This document shows, piece by piece, positions 17,597 through 31,093 of a stretch of DNA of 53,341 bases. The stretch's first letter is position 1, and each line of letters starts with the position of its first letter. The notes beneath the pieces were generated by a model that did no database searches, was not told the DNA's origin, and saw only the letters and a program-made list of their open reading frames with translations. Made by a program: the position numbers and the translations under genes. This stretch comes from an uncultured Chromatiaceae bacterium (GTDB taxonomy: Bacteria; Pseudomonadota; Gammaproteobacteria; DRLM01), in assembly GCA_945787555.1 (NCBI GenBank), contig CALZJG010000073.1:1-53341 (forward strand), in the 5' to 3' direction.

Positions 17597-18523
17597 TCAG
17601 CGCTTTTTCTTGGCGCGTGGATGGGCGCTATCGTACACCTTGGCCAGGTGTTGAAAATCCAGGTGGGTGTAGATCTGTGTGGTGGCGATGTCGGCATGGC
17701 CGAGCAGTTCCTGTACGGCGCGCAAATCGCTGGAGGATTCCAAGACATGGCTGGCGCAGGAATGGCGGAGCATGTGCGGGTGCAGGGGCGCTTCCAAGCC
17801 CTGGCGCAGGCCCCATCGTTTCACGCGCTGTTGCACGGCGCGCGGCGTGAGACGGGTGCCGCGTTGACTTACGAACAGCGCCGCTTCCTCGGCGCCGGCC
17901 AGTTGCGCGCGTACCTGGAGCCAGGTTTGCAGGGCGGCGCAAGCGTGGCGGCCGACTGGGACGATGCGGGTCTTGTTGCCCTTGCCGGTGACCCGCGCGC
18001 TGGCATCGCGCAAATCCACGTCGCTGCGATTCAGTCCGATCAGTTCGGCGAGCCGTAATCCCGAGGAATACAGCAATTCCAGCATGGCGAGGTCGCGCAC
18101 CTCCAAGGGGTTATTGCTGTTGCCATTGAGCAAACGTGCGGCTTGATCGACATCGAGGGCCTTGGGTAGTCGCTTGGCTGCCTTGGGCGCGCGCACGCTG
18201 ACGGCGGGGTTATGATCGGCCTGGCCTTCGCGGATCAGGAAATGAAAGAACGAGCGCAGCGTAGACAGCGTTCGTTGTAAGCTGCGGCCACCCAGCCCGG
18301 CGCGATGGCGCGCCGCCACATAGGCGCGCACGTGATGCAAGGTGATTTCATGCCAGGCACTGAAAGCTTGCCGCTGAACATGGGCGTGAAACTCGGTGAG
18401 ATCGCGCCGATAGTTACGGAGCGTATGCGGCGATAGCCGTCGTTCGATACGCAGATAGTCGGTGTATCGTGCCAACCAGGCGGGGTCCAGATCCGCTGTT
18501 ACCGCCTCTTCAGATGCGGCCAT
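17597..18523 (-). CDS. xerC: Tyrosine recombinase XerC
   Basis: 308 residues from the ATG at 18523; the frame extends further upstream but into the DUF484 coding sequence. An N-terminal SAM-like core-binding domain (about 14-100) is followed by the catalytic domain with the complete set of residues: Arg157 in SSGLRLAEL, Lys181, His250 and Arg253 in HPHMLRHS, His276 in LLGHAD, and the nucleophile Tyr285 in IYTHLD. With XerD and FtsK it resolves chromosome dimers at dif. The start overlaps the DUF484 stop by 25 bp, the usual dapF-DUF484-xerC order of gammaproteobacteria. The C-terminal HPRAKKKR is also characteristic. Confidence 0.96.
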   Translation of the reverse strand: MAASEEAVTADLDPAWLARYTDYLRIERRLSPHTLRNYRRDLTEFHAHVQRQAFSAWHEITLHHVRAYVAARHRAGLGGRSLQRTLSTLRSFFHFLIREGQADHNPAVSVRAPKAAKRLPKALDVDQAARLLNGNSNNPLEVRDLAMLELLYSSGLRLAELIGLNRSDVDLRDASARVTGKGNKTRIVPVGRHACAALQTWLQVRAQLAGAEEAALFVSQRGTRLTPRAVQQRVKRWGLRQGLEAPLHPHMLRHSCASHVLESSSDLRAVQELLGHADIATTQIYTHLDFQHLAKVYDSAHPRAKKKR

Positions 18524-19242
18524 AGACTGCGCCCAATCAGCGCGCCCAGGTGAGTGAGGAACAAGGTACCCATGCCGGCGTGGAAGCGTTTGGCGTCGTG
18601 ACTGCCGATGCCCAGCATGCCATAGCATTGCGGCGCTTCATCGGACTTGCCGCCCGCGGTGAGCGGCAGCACCACGGCCGAGGCGATGTCCTCGGCATGG
18701 GCGCCGAACAGGAACGCGCTCTGGTTGCGGCGCAAGTGTCCGCACAGCGGTTTATGCTGGGTGATGAGCGTGTCGTAGGTCTGAGCAGTTTCGTCGTCGC
18801 GCGCGATGAGGCGCGCGTCCATCAGTTCGAGTTGCGCGCTCTTGGGTAGGCGTGTGAGGTCCATGAAAAGGCGTAGCGCCACCTGGTCACAGCGAAAATC
18901 AGCGCGCAGGCGTTCGGCCACGGCGAGCAAGATGTCATCGAGTTGGGTGGCTTCGGCGAGCGCGAGCGTGAGGCGCTGCACACGCTCATTGAGATGATCG
19001 TTGTCGCGCGCCACGTGAACCAGGGCTTGCAACTGGTGCTTGAGCTCGCGGTTCTGGTCGCGCAACGCCTCGACCTGGCGTTCCACCAACGACACCGCGC
19101 CGCGGGTAGGGTGGGGGACGATCATGTCGTTCAGCAGGCCGGCGTGGTGGGTGAAGAATTGCGGGTGTTCGCGCAGATAGGCGACCACGGCATGTTCTTC
19201 GACGCTAGGCTGGGTTAAACCTGGTGTTGGGCGCGTGCTCAT
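18499..19242 (-). CDS. DUF484 family protein
   Basis: 247 residues from the ATG at 19242, which overlaps the dapF TGA as ATGA, implying translational coupling. The N-terminus has the family's [23 protein letters not shown] pattern, then a coiled-coil (about 55-95: [19 protein letters not shown]) and a GAF-like domain to the end. The function is unknown; the gene is conserved between dapF and xerC in many gammaproteobacteria. The frame is open 16 codons upstream inside dapF, but the coupled start is preferred. Confidence 0.93.
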   Translation of the reverse strand: MSTRPTPGLTQPSVEEHAVVAYLREHPQFFTHHAGLLNDMIVPHPTRGAVSLVERQVEALRDQNRELKHQLQALVHVARDNDHLNERVQRLTLALAEATQLDDILLAVAERLRADFRCDQVALRLFMDLTRLPKSAQLELMDARLIARDDETAQTYDTLITQHKPLCGHLRRNQSAFLFGAHAEDIASAVVLPLTAGGKSDEAPQCYGMLGIGSHDAKRFHAGMGTLFLTHLGALIGRSLWPHLKRR

Positions 19243-20141
19243 AATGTTACCTCCCCCTCGAATACCTGGGCCGCTGGGCCCGTCATCCACACCGGCTGGT
19301 CGTCTGCCTCCCAGCGTATCCGCAAGCGGCCGCCAGGTAAATCCACCGCCACCTCGGACTCTAATAATCCCTGCCGTCGCCCCACCACGACCGCGGCGCA
19401 GGCGCCGGTGCCGCAGGCTAGAGTCTCGCCGGTGCCGCGCTCGTACACCCGCAGGCGAATGTGGCGGCGGTTCACGATTTCCATGAAACCGGCATTGACC
19501 CGCTGCGGGAAGCGCGCATGGTGCTCGATCAGCGGACCCAGTTCCGCCACCGGCGCCCTGGCCACGCTGTCCACCACCGTGACGGCATGGGGATTCCCCA
19601 TGGAGGCCACGCCGACCGTGATGACGCGCTCGCCCACGATCAAATCATACCGGCTCGCGGCGGTCTCGGCCACAAATGGCACCTCAGCCGGTGCCCAGCG
19701 CGGCAGGCCCATGTCCACCGTGACCTCGCCGTTGCCCTCGATGCGTGGGCGCACCAGGCCGGCGGCGGTTTCGACCACGATCTCGTTCTTAGCCGTGAGG
19801 CCGTGCTCGCGCACATAACGCGCGAAGCAGCGCACGCCGTTGCCGCATTGTTCCACTTCGCCGCCGTCGGCATTGAAGATGCGATAGCGGAAATCGGCGT
19901 CGGGATGCTGCGGCGGCTCGACCAGTAGCACTTGATCGCAGCCGACGCCGAAATGACGGTTGGCGAGAAAGCGGATGTCATTGGCGCTCAGTGCCACGGG
20001 CGCGCGGGTGGCGTCGAGCACGACGAAGTCATTGCCCAGACCGTGCATTTTGGTGAAGCGCAGCTGGCGGTCGCCGTGCGGCGCGACGACCGCCGAGGTG
20101 GCGGATGGGCGGGTAGTGCAAGGGAGGTGACCGTCGGACAA
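19239..20141 (-). CDS. dapF: Diaminopimelate epimerase
   Basis: 300 residues. It converts LL- to meso-diaminopimelate for lysine and peptidoglycan synthesis. The two catalytic cysteines are Cys99 in EQCGNGVRC and Cys243 in [21 protein letters not shown] at 29-40 is the family start motif. The normal N-terminus begins only a few residues before that motif, but no ATG or GTG is available there; the nearest in-frame start is a TTG at 20141 with GAGGCG upstream, which gives a 25-residue extension. lysA, a common neighbour, is absent; a cation transporter precedes it on the same strand. Confidence 0.95.
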   Translation of the reverse strand: MSDGHLPCTTRPSATSAVVAPHGDRQLRFTKMHGLGNDFVVLDATRAPVALSANDIRFLANRHFGVGCDQVLLVEPPQHPDADFRYRIFNADGGEVEQCGNGVRCFARYVREHGLTAKNEIVVETAAGLVRPRIEGNGEVTVDMGLPRWAPAEVPFVAETAASRYDLIVGERVITVGVASMGNPHAVTVVDSVARAPVAELGPLIEHHARFPQRVNAGFMEIVNRRHIRLRVYERGTGETLACGTGACAAVVVGRRQGLLESEVAVDLPGGRLRIRWEADDQPVWMTGPAAQVFEGEVTL

Positions 20142-20285
20142 AACATGCGCCTCGAATAGAAAAAACGCCCTAAAAACCGCGTGATTGGTTCCCTGCCCAT
20201 CCAGGGGGGGCGTAGACTGAGAATCACCGAATTGATCAACCCTGGGAGGAGACTAGGCAGTGTACGCGAGGCTGGCCGTGCGCGG

Positions 20286-21182
20286 CTACAGATCGGGCGC
20301 CGGCACGCTGATGCTGTCCATGTCCTGCTCCGGCTGCAGCGTGACATGGTCGATGCCATAACGCTCGTGGATGAGGCTTTGCAAGCGCGTCAAGGTGGCC
20401 TCCCAATGGGACATGCTGGGGATGACCACATGAGCCGAGAGCGCCACCATGCCCGAGGACAGCGTCCAAATATGCAGATCGTGCACCGAGACGACGCCCT
20501 CCACCCCGGCCATGGCCCGACCGACCTCCGGCAGTTCGAGATAGGGCGGCACGCCTTCCATGATCACGTGCAGCGCCTCGCGCAACAGCCGCAGGGCGGA
20601 GAACAGGATCAGCGCGCAGATGAACAGCGACAACAGTGGGTCGATGGGGGTCCAGCCGGTGTAATAGATCACCACGCCGGCGGTGAGCGCGGCGACCGAG
20701 CCGAGCAAATCGCCGATCACGTGCAACAACGCGGCGCGTACGTTGAGCGTCGCCTCGCCGCGGCTTAGCACCCAAGCCACTACGGCATTGACCGCCAGGC
20801 CCAGCAGCGCGATCACCACCACCATTTCGCCGGTTACCGGGCGGGGATCGCGCAGTCTATCGATGGCCGACACCACGATCGCGACGACCACCAGCACCAT
20901 GAACAGGCCGTTGACGAGTGCCGCCACCACTTCGGCGCGGCCTAGTCCATACGAATGGCGCGCCGAAGGGGGGTGTGTGGCGATCCAGGCCGCCAGTGCG
21001 GCCAGGCCCAGCGCGGTGGCGTCGGAGAGCATGTGGCCGGCGTCGCCGAGCAAGGCCAGTGAGCCGGACCACCAGCCGCCGATGGCTTCGACCACGGCGA
21101 AGGCGAGGGTGATGCCTAGTCCCCAAACCAGGGCGTTGCCCGCGAGCGGGGGGTGTGCGTGGGAGTCGTGATGGTGGCCCAT
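20286..21182 (-). CDS. Cation diffusion facilitator, CzcD/ZitB-type
   Basis: 298 residues from the ATG at 21182. The N-terminus is His-rich (MGHHHDSHAH). Six membrane segments are visible, with the transport-site pairs in TM2 (H50-x3-D54 in GDAGHMLSD) and TM5 (H154-x3-D158 in HVIGD), the H/D arrangement of Zn/Cd/Co exporters. A cytoplasmic C-terminal domain of about 85 residues (HVIMEGVPPY, VHDLHIW) completes the family layout. It should export Zn2+ or similar ions by proton antiport. The upstream 31 codons in frame lack a ribosome-binding site. It is divergent from the DksA-like gene 128 bp away. Confidence 0.93.
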   Translation of the reverse strand: MGHHHDSHAHPPLAGNALVWGLGITLAFAVVEAIGGWWSGSLALLGDAGHMLSDATALGLAALAAWIATHPPSARHSYGLGRAEVVAALVNGLFMVLVVVAIVVSAIDRLRDPRPVTGEMVVVIALLGLAVNAVVAWVLSRGEATLNVRAALLHVIGDLLGSVAALTAGVVIYYTGWTPIDPLLSLFICALILFSALRLLREALHVIMEGVPPYLELPEVGRAMAGVEGVVSVHDLHIWTLSSGMVALSAHVVIPSMSHWEATLTRLQSLIHERYGIDHVTLQPEQDMDSISVPAPDL

Positions 21183-21310
21183 GGGGGCAGTGTAGGGAGG
21201 CACGCGCCTGGCGCACAAGAGCGGTGATGACTTGATTTGCAGGGGGCGGGTTGTCACGATGGGTTTGTGGGCCATCCATTTGGAGAGCCCCCCAGTGCAG
21301 GAGTCACATC

Positions 21311-21706
21311 ATGGGTAGCTTGAGTCAAGGACAGGTCACGCAACTCAAACAGCAGCTGCTAGATCGTCACGCACGCTTGCGCGAGGAAATTCGCACCGAA
21401 CTGTTGCAGGCGGATGAAGAGGCCTACAGCGATCTTGCCGGCAAGGTGCATGACAGCGGCGAGGAATCGGTGGCCGATTTGCTGGCCGACATGAGTATCG
21501 CGCGCATCGATCGACAAGTGGCCGAAGTGAGAGCCATCGAAGGCGCGCTGCGGCGCGTCGACATGGGCAGTTATGGAACCTGCGAGGATTGCGGCACGGA
21601 GATCGGTTACGAGCGGATGCGCAGCTACCCCACCGCCGGGCGTTGTATTACCTGTCAGTCACGCCACGAGCGTGCCTACGCTCACGAGAGTACGCCGACC
21701 TTGTAG
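21311..21706 (+). CDS. DksA/TraR-family zinc-finger protein
   Basis: 131 residues from the ATG at 21311, which has GGAG about eight bases upstream. An N-terminal helical coiled-coil (about 5-85) is followed by a C4 zinc finger with Cys91, Cys94, Cys112 and Cys115 (CEDCGTEIGYERM, then CITCQ). Members bind the RNA polymerase secondary channel and tune initiation, often with ppGpp. It is shorter than canonical DksA (about 150) and lacks its typical N-terminus, so it is a paralogue rather than DksA itself. Confidence 0.9.
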   Translation: MGSLSQGQVTQLKQQLLDRHARLREEIRTELLQADEEAYSDLAGKVHDSGEESVADLLADMSIARIDRQVAEVRAIEGALRRVDMGSYGTCEDCGTEIGYERMRSYPTAGRCITCQSRHERAYAHESTPTL

Positions 21707-21969
21707 TTTGTCGGGGGGCGCTCTGTCGGGCGGAATCGCGGCGCGGGCCTGCCTGGCGGCTATCAATGGGCAAGTGAAGCAGAGTTGCCAGCCCTTTACC
21801 CCTCCCTGATGGAAGGCTGACAAGCCTATTCACTCTTGAGCTAACTCACGCTCTTGCCAGCGGGGAACGCACAGCGAGAGCGGATATCTTAGATGGCATG
21901 CCGTTGATCGATGGCAGTGCGACAACCAAAAGCTAGCAGTTCGCAGGTCAATTGCCGCGTCGCCGGCGC

Positions 21970-22518
21970 TCAGAACTTCGGCTTGACGGGGGCATCGCGG
22001 AAACGCTGTACGGAGGCGGCGATTTCGGCCTTGGCTTCCTCGATGCCGGTCCAGCCTTCCACCTTGACCCATTTTCCGGGTTCCAAATCTTTGTAATGCT
22101 CGAAGAAGTGAGCGATCTGCGCCAGCAAGGTAGGAGGCAGGTCGTCAGCGTTCTTGCAGTGCTTGTAGAGCGGGGTGAGTTTGTCCATTGGTACCGCGAT
22201 GACCTTGGCGTCCACGCCCGACTCGTCGGTCATCTTCAGCATGCCCAGCGGACGGCAGCGGATCACCGAGCCGCTGATCAGCGGAATAGGTGTGACCACC
22301 AGTACGTCCACCGGGTCGCCGTCTTCCGACAGGGTGTGGGGCACGTAGCCGTAGTTGCAGGGGTAGAACATGGCCGTGGCCATGAAACGGTCCACGAACA
22401 TCGCGCCAGTGTCTTTGTCCACCTCGTACTTCACAGGATCGCTGTGCGAGGGGATTTCGATGATGACGTTGATGTCGCTGGGTACGTCGCGGCCGGAGGG
22501 GACCCTGTCGAGATTCAT
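21970..22518 (-). CDS. ppa: Inorganic pyrophosphatase, soluble
   Basis: 182 residues, family I pyrophosphatase hydrolysing cytosolic PPi to phosphate. The signature [10 protein letters not shown] lies at 65-74 with metal-binding Asp66 and Asp71; Asp103 in [10 protein letters not shown] and the [10 protein letters not shown] segment at 53-62 are also as expected. The ATG has GGAG upstream (minus strand). It sits back-to-back with a membrane pyrophosphatase 304 bp away, so the cell has both wasteful and energy-conserving routes for PPi; they are divergently transcribed and could be regulated in opposite ways. Confidence 0.96.
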   Translation of the reverse strand: MNLDRVPSGRDVPSDINVIIEIPSHSDPVKYEVDKDTGAMFVDRFMATAMFYPCNYGYVPHTLSEDGDPVDVLVVTPIPLISGSVIRCRPLGMLKMTDESGVDAKVIAVPMDKLTPLYKHCKNADDLPPTLLAQIAHFFEHYKDLEPGKWVKVEGWTGIEEAKAEIAASVQRFRDAPVKPKF

Positions 22519-22822
22519 GTCGGTGGCTCCTTAAGAGAAGTGAAAAATGCAAAAAAGGCGCGAAGTATAGCACGCGATCATGCGCTTGCCTGAGAGGCCG
22601 CCGTGGCTCCGGCCGGCTGAAATCCCCTGGTTGGGTTTTCCTCCACCCGAACCTAGGGGGAGCGTCCCGATCCCGTGCGAGGGCGAGTGGGCACGGCCAG
22701 CAGTCGCAGACGGGTGTTTGCGCCGGACCGGGTATTTCTCTATTCTGGCTGAGTCTATCCGCGCTTGAGTGGGGTGAGTCGCGGTAGCGAATACATCCAA
22801 CGAAATCAGGGAAGGGGGGGCT
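22519..22822. promoter_or_regulatory. Divergent ppa/hppA intergenic region
   Basis: 304 bp that must hold promoters for both pyrophosphatase genes. An AT-rich stretch at 22539-22570 (minus strand, upstream of ppa) is the likeliest promoter location; a GGGGGGG run at 22814-22820 precedes the hppA ATG as a G-rich ribosome-binding site. No clear operator was identified. Confidence 0.4.
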
Positions 22823-24829
<2,007 letters not shown>

Positions 24830-24836
24830 GGGGTAC

Positions 24837-25026
24837 GCCGGCGGGTCGTCAAGGGCGGAGAGTCCTTGACGGCGATCAGCGGTGACCAATGACCGGCCGG
24901 GCGCGGGCCGCGTAATGTGGAAGCCGTTGCGGCTGATGTGGTTGCGCGGCAGAGTTCCTCGTGCGGGCAACGTGACGCGCGGCCCGTTGCTGGGGTGGCG
25001 CTAGGGATAAGGGTAGGTCGGCGCCC
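24837..25026 (-). pseudogene. Decayed fragment of the pfp 3' end
   Basis: This minus-strand stretch is a diverged copy of the last part of the intact pfp gene at 25821-27089. One frame reads LPRNHISRNGFHIT against MPRNYITRDGFHIT in Pfp; another frame reads HWSPLIAVKDSPPL against RYLSPLIAGEDYPPF, so at least one frameshifting indel (about 4 bp extra near 24890-24910) separates them. Nucleotide similarity is obvious over GTGGAAGCCGT, TGATGT and GTTGCGCGGCA, and continues more weakly towards 25026. It is non-coding now. It lies in the same orientation relative to hppA as the intact gene. Confidence 0.78.
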
Positions 25027-25169
25027 ATAAGTATCCGCCAGAGTCATCATTTTTCGCAGCTGTTTGCGGCTTTGGATGCGCGCCGCCGAACTCGTTAGTT
25101 ACCCTGGAGTCAGTTTTAACGAATTCTAACGAGGGGGTGTTCATCGATGGTGGCACCCAGGGTGGCCGA

Positions 25170-25538
25170 GTGAGAATACCATTAACGATCTTGTTGATAC
25201 TCGGATTGGTGGCTTGTATGCCGGTATCTAACCCCCGCGAAAAATATCTGCGGGAAGGTCTGAGCACCATTTCCTATGACAACGGCATTGCCATCACCGA
25301 AGCAAAAATACTCGCTGATGCCTATCTTTATTTGCATGGTTCGGAGCCCGGTCGATTGCGGCATGCCCGGATACGAGACGGTGGTGACCGGTGGTTTGGC
25401 GACGTGATCGGTGGCGTCGGAGTCAGTCCGTTGAGAACCGGATTGCCGCCAGTCGAAGTAGATAAGATCACGGGTCAAATTAAGTGGCCACAAGGCCCTA
25501 CCTTGGCGCGTATCGACGTAACATCGCTGGACCCTTGA
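25170..25538 (+). CDS. Small lipoprotein of unknown function
   Basis: 122 residues from a GTG at 25170. The N-terminus is a lipoprotein signal peptide (hydrophobic about 3-14) with the lipobox LVAC at Cys16. The frame is also open from a GTG at 25137, which would add 11 non-hydrophobic residues before the signal; the later start gives a more typical signal peptide. The mature part (REKYLREG, later VEVDKITGQIKWPQGP) has no domain I recognise. It lies between the pfp fragment and the intact pfp gene, as if inserted with or by the duplication. Confidence 0.6.
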   Translation: MRIPLTILLILGLVACMPVSNPREKYLREGLSTISYDNGIAITEAKILADAYLYLHGSEPGRLRHARIRDGGDRWFGDVIGGVGVSPLRTGLPPVEVDKITGQIKWPQGPTLARIDVTSLDP

Positions 25539-25820
25539 TTCATTGATTAGGGTGGTGGATCGGCAGCAGCCCGCTTCCATGCTGACCCATTAGTCTCGCT
25601 CGGAGACGCTGATACAGCCCGGTAGGATGGGAAAGGTTTGCGCCGTGCTCGCTCTCACCTCTCTCTCCGTCCACCCTCAGATCTCATCGCGTTTTCTTCA
25701 TCGGATGCCTAGCGCGGCGTCTCGTCGCGCGCTCACTGCTAGCTTACAGCTCATGTTGGGTGACGCGAATTGCCTTCAGCCCGATGAGTTCGGTTCTGGC
25801 CGCGCGGTACCCTCCGCGCC

Positions 25821-27089
25821 TCACTTCTTCAGTTCGAAGCCGGTTTTCAGTTTCTTTGCCACCGCGACATTCTTCAGTCGCACGTAATTCGGCAGGCCGT
25901 TCTTGAACGGCGGGTAGTCCTCGCCGGCAATCAGCGGCGACAAATACCGCCGGCAGGCCGCGGTGATGTGGAAGCCGTCGCGGGTGATGTAGTTGCGCGG
26001 CATATTCTTCTCGACATTGGCGACCTTGGCCAGCGGCGCGCTGCCGATGTGCCAGCGATAAGGTTTATCGGCCTTGCGCACGATGATGGGCATGAGAGCG
26101 TTCTCGCCCTTGCGCGCCAATTCCACCGCCGCCTTGCCTAGGGCGTAGGCTTGCTCGACGTCGGTCCTGGAGGCGATGTGACGCGCGGCGCGTTGCAGAT
26201 AGTCGGCCACCGCCCAGTGGTATTTGTAACCCAGCTTCTCCTTGACCAAGTTGGCGATGTACGGCGCCACGCCGCCCAGTTGCGCATGGCCGAAGGCGTC
26301 GCGGGTGCCGGTCTCGGAGAGGAACTGGCCCGCCTGGTTCTTCACGCCCTCGGAGACGCCGATGACGCAGTGGTCGTATTTCTTCACGGTTTGCGCCACG
26401 CGGGCCAGGAATGCCTGCTCGTCGAAGGCGATCTCCGGAAACAGGATGATGTGCGGCGCCTCGCCGGTTTCTTCGCTGGCCAGCCCCGTGGCAGCGGCGA
26501 TCCAGCCGGCATGGCGGCCCATGACTTCCAGCACGAAGACCTTGGTGGAGGTCTTGGCCATGGAGGCGACATCGTAAGCCGCTTCGCGGATGGAGGTGGC
26601 GACGTACTTGGCCACCGAGCCGAAGCCGGGGCAGGTGTCGGTAAACGGCAGGTCATTGTCCACCGTTTTGGGGATGCCGATGCAGGTGATGGGATAACCC
26701 AGCTTCTCGCCGAGCTGTGAGACCTTGTGGGCGGTGTCCTGGGAGTCGCCGCCGCCGTTGTAGAAGAAATAGCCGATCTTGTGGGCCTGAAAGACTTCGA
26801 TGAGGCGTTCGTATTCGGCCCGGTTCTCTTCCAGACCCTTGAGCTTGTAGCGGCACGAGCCGAACGCGCCGCCCGGTGTGTGGCGCAGCGCGGCGATGGC
26901 ACGCGCCGTTTCCTTGCTGGTGTCGATGAGGTCTTCGGTGAGTGCGCCGATGATGCCGTTGCGGCCGGCGTAGACCTTGCCGATCTTGTCGCGATGCTTG
27001 CGCGCCGTCTCGATCACGCCACAGGCGCTGGCATTGATGACGGCGGTGACGCCGCCGGATTGGGCGTAAAACGCGTTCATTTTGGCCAT
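25821..27089 (-). CDS. pfp: Pyrophosphate-dependent 6-phosphofructokinase
   Basis: 422 residues from the ATG at 27089, preceded by GGAGG; the frame continues 29 codons upstream without a better start. It reversibly phosphorylates fructose 6-phosphate with PPi. Nucleotide-site motifs are NGGGDSQDT (111-119) and PKTVDND (140-146): Asp115 and Lys141 are the residues that select PPi over ATP. The catalytic TVDND segment and later MGRHAGWIA support the assignment. The protein is long for ATP-PFK and fits the PPi group. Neighbours hppA, ppa and adk make PPi energy use a theme of this region. A decayed copy of its 3' end lies 0.8 kb away. Confidence 0.93.
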   Translation of the reverse strand: MAKMNAFYAQSGGVTAVINASACGVIETARKHRDKIGKVYAGRNGIIGALTEDLIDTSKETARAIAALRHTPGGAFGSCRYKLKGLEENRAEYERLIEVFQAHKIGYFFYNGGGDSQDTAHKVSQLGEKLGYPITCIGIPKTVDNDLPFTDTCPGFGSVAKYVATSIREAAYDVASMAKTSTKVFVLEVMGRHAGWIAAATGLASEETGEAPHIILFPEIAFDEQAFLARVAQTVKKYDHCVIGVSEGVKNQAGQFLSETGTRDAFGHAQLGGVAPYIANLVKEKLGYKYHWAVADYLQRAARHIASRTDVEQAYALGKAAVELARKGENALMPIIVRKADKPYRWHIGSAPLAKVANVEKNMPRNYITRDGFHITAACRRYLSPLIAGEDYPPFKNGLPNYVRLKNVAVAKKLKTGFELKK

Positions 27090-27364
27090 ATGCTTTCCTC
27101 CCTGCTCTATCGCGGTGTGCTCCACGGCGCACTTACCCGGTGCACTCGTTGGTGTGCTGCAAGCATACGTCAGCAAGGTGTGGCTGTCTCGTTAGCGTTG
27201 ACTTGCCCGCAGCCGCAGAGTAGCTTAACCGGGCCATCGCCGGCATGCCGCTGCGGGCTGAAAAAACGTAGCGCTGCACAACAGAATAAGCGTAGGCGAA
27301 TAGAATTCCATAAACAAAAACCGATCTGCCGCACATAGCCACGGCACAGCGTGAGGATATCGCT

Positions 27365-28840
27365 ATGAGAATCGTTTTATTGGGAGCGCCGGGTTCAGGG
27401 AAGGGAACCCAGGGGAAGTTACTGTCCGCCAAGCACAACATACCGCAAATTTCCACCGGCGATCTGTTGCGGGCCGCTGTTTCTGCCGGCACCTGGCTGG
27501 GCAAGCAGGCCAAGGCGGCCATGGACGCCGGGCAATTGGTGTCGGATGAAATCGTGTTGGGTATCATCGGCGAGCGTTTGGCAGAGCCGGACGCCGTGCG
27601 TGGCTTCATCCTCGACGGGTTCCCGCGCAACATCCCGCAGGCCGATGCGCTGGACCAATTGCTGGAGCGGCTCAATGCCCCCTTGCAAGCGGTGTTGCTC
27701 ATCAATGTCGAAGCCGAGGTGCTGATCGAGCGCCTCACCGGCCGCCGCACCTGCGAATCCTGTGGTCAGATGTACAACATCTATACGTCGCCGTCTCGCC
27801 TGGATGATCGCTGCGACAAATGCGGCGGCAATCTGCGTCACCGCGCCGACGACAACGAAGAGACCATCACCAATCGCCTGCGCGTGTACGATCAGCAAAC
27901 CGCACCGTTGATTTCTTATTTCGAGGAGCAGGGCAAGCTGCGCACGGTACACGGTGAAGGTGATATCGACGGTATTTTTGTCGCCATCGAGGACACCTTG
28001 CGCGATCTACCGGTCGCCGCCGCAGAGTCGGAGTCCAAGGAAGAGCGCCCGACGCTGGAAGACTTGGCCAAGAAGGTCATGGCCGCCGCCGCGCGCGCTA
28101 CCCCCTCCAAACGAAAACCTAAGTCCAAACCGAAGCCTGTCGCCAAGGCGGAGCCCGCTCCGGCTGCCGCTAAGTCACCAGTAGCCAAGACTGCGCCTGC
28201 TAAAAAGGCCGCGACCAAACAAGCTGTCAAGAAGAAAACCACAAAGAAGAAACCTGCGGTCAAACAAACTGTAGCTAAGAAGGCTGTGAGCCAAAAGAAG
28301 GTCGGCGCGAAGAAGGCGGCCACAAAGAAGAAGGTGACGGCCAAGAAAGCCGCAGCGAAGCGTGCGATCAAGAAGAAGGTCACGGCTAAGAAAGGCGTCG
28401 CCAAGAAGACAACGGCGAATAGAGCCGCGAAAAAGCCGGTGAGCAAGAAGAAGGTCACGACCAAAAAGGCAGTCAAGAAGAAGACTCAGGCCAAGAGGAA
28501 GAGCGCGACCAAAAAGAAAACCACGGCGAAGAAAGCTGTCGCAAGGAAAAAACTGGCGGCCAAGCGGCCCGCCGCCAAGAAGAAATCGACGAAAAAGGCC
28601 GTCACCAAGAAATCGGTGAGTAGGAAGAAAGTTGCGGCTAAGAAGGCGGCTAAGAAGAAAACCCAGGCCAACAAGAAGGGTGTGAGCAAAAAGAAAGCCG
28701 TGGTAAAGAAGAAGCCGGCGGTGAAGAAGCAATCCGCCGCCAGAAAGAAAACGACCAAGAAAGCCATCGCCAACAAGGCGGCGAGTAAAAAGAAGGCCGC
28801 CACGAGGAAGAAACCTGCAGCCAAAAAGAGGCGCGCGTGA
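27365..28840 (+). CDS. adk: Adenylate kinase fused to a long histone-H1-like Lys/Ala-rich tail
   Basis: 491 residues. Residues 1 to about 217 are a complete adenylate kinase (AMP + ATP to 2 ADP): P-loop GAPGSGKGT at 7-15, AMP-site TGDLLR at 31-36, DGFPRN at 84-89, and a zinc-type LID with Cys130, Cys133, Cys150 and Cys153. A short acidic/helical linker (about 219-247) leads into roughly 245 residues made almost entirely of Lys, Ala, Thr, Val and some Arg in AKKA/KKKT-type repeats, like eukaryotic H1 or bacterial AlgP/Hc-type tails. The frame is unbroken over the junction and ends normally, so the tail is part of the protein. It should bind nucleic acid or other polyanions; that role is inference. 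Confidence 0.93.
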   Translation: MRIVLLGAPGSGKGTQGKLLSAKHNIPQISTGDLLRAAVSAGTWLGKQAKAAMDAGQLVSDEIVLGIIGERLAEPDAVRGFILDGFPRNIPQADALDQLLERLNAPLQAVLLINVEAEVLIERLTGRRTCESCGQMYNIYTSPSRLDDRCDKCGGNLRHRADDNEETITNRLRVYDQQTAPLISYFEEQGKLRTVHGEGDIDGIFVAIEDTLRDLPVAAAESESKEERPTLEDLAKKVMAAAARATPSKRKPKSKPKPVAKAEPAPAAAKSPVAKTAPAKKAATKQAVKKKTTKKKPAVKQTVAKKAVSQKKVGAKKAATKKKVTAKKAAAKRAIKKKVTAKKGVAKKTTANRAAKKPVSKKKVTTKKAVKKKTQAKRKSATKKKTTAKKAVARKKLAAKRPAAKKKSTKKAVTKKSVSRKKVAAKKAAKKKTQANKKGVSKKKAVVKKKPAVKKQSAARKKTTKKAIANKAASKKKAATRKKPAAKKRRA

Positions 28841-28873
28841 GTGAGATTCAAGCCGGGTAAGGCTTTAAAGTAA

Positions 28874-30831
<1,958 letters not shown>

Positions 30832-30856
30832 CTCTGTGCTGCGATGCAAGGGTGAG

Positions 30857-30896
30857 TTTGTACTGGGATTGTACAGGGTGATGGATTCATGTCTAA
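30857..30896 (-). promoter_or_regulatory. Putative promoter and operator of the MerR/B12 regulator
   Basis: On the minus strand TTAGAC (30896-30891) and TACAAT (30873-30868) are separated by 17 bp, a plausible sigma70-type promoter for the regulator gene. Two half-sites, TTTGTAC at 30857-30863 and TTGTACA at 30869-30875, lie 11 bp apart and cover the -10 element, as expected for autorepression. Confidence 0.5.
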
Positions 30897-30910
30897 CTCC
30901 AGGCCGACAA

Positions 30911-30927
30911 TTGTACATATTTGTACA
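30911..30927. promoter_or_regulatory. Tandem TTGTACA operator sites
   Basis: TTGTACA occurs at 30911-30917 and again at 30921-30927, exactly 10 bp apart, i.e. on the same face of the helix. The motif recurs at 30869 and 31037. Direct TGTACA repeats with helical spacing fit cooperative binding of a CarH/LitR-type tetramer, here encoded by the adjacent gene. Confidence 0.6.
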
Positions 30928-31017
30928 GGTATTTATCTTTAGCGGCTTCCATCGCGCCGCAATGTGCGCAAAAAAGCCTTTTTAAAATAGCGTGATATGT
31001 TCGTCTTGGGGCATCAC

Positions 31018-31050
31018 TTGACAATCTATACAAAAGTTGTACACTATAAA
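31018..31050 (+). promoter_or_regulatory. Putative gpx promoter overlapped by operator sites
   Basis: TTGACA at 31018-31023 is a consensus -35. TACACT at 31040-31045 is 16 bp downstream; TATAAA at 31045-31050 is an alternative but 21 bp away. CTATACA (31026-31032) and TTGTACA (31037-31043) lie 11 bp apart between and over these elements, so a bound regulator would block RNA polymerase. Confidence 0.6.
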
Positions 31051-31093
31051 CGTTCGTGGTACGGGTCTATACAGCGGTACAGCGGAGAGGTCT

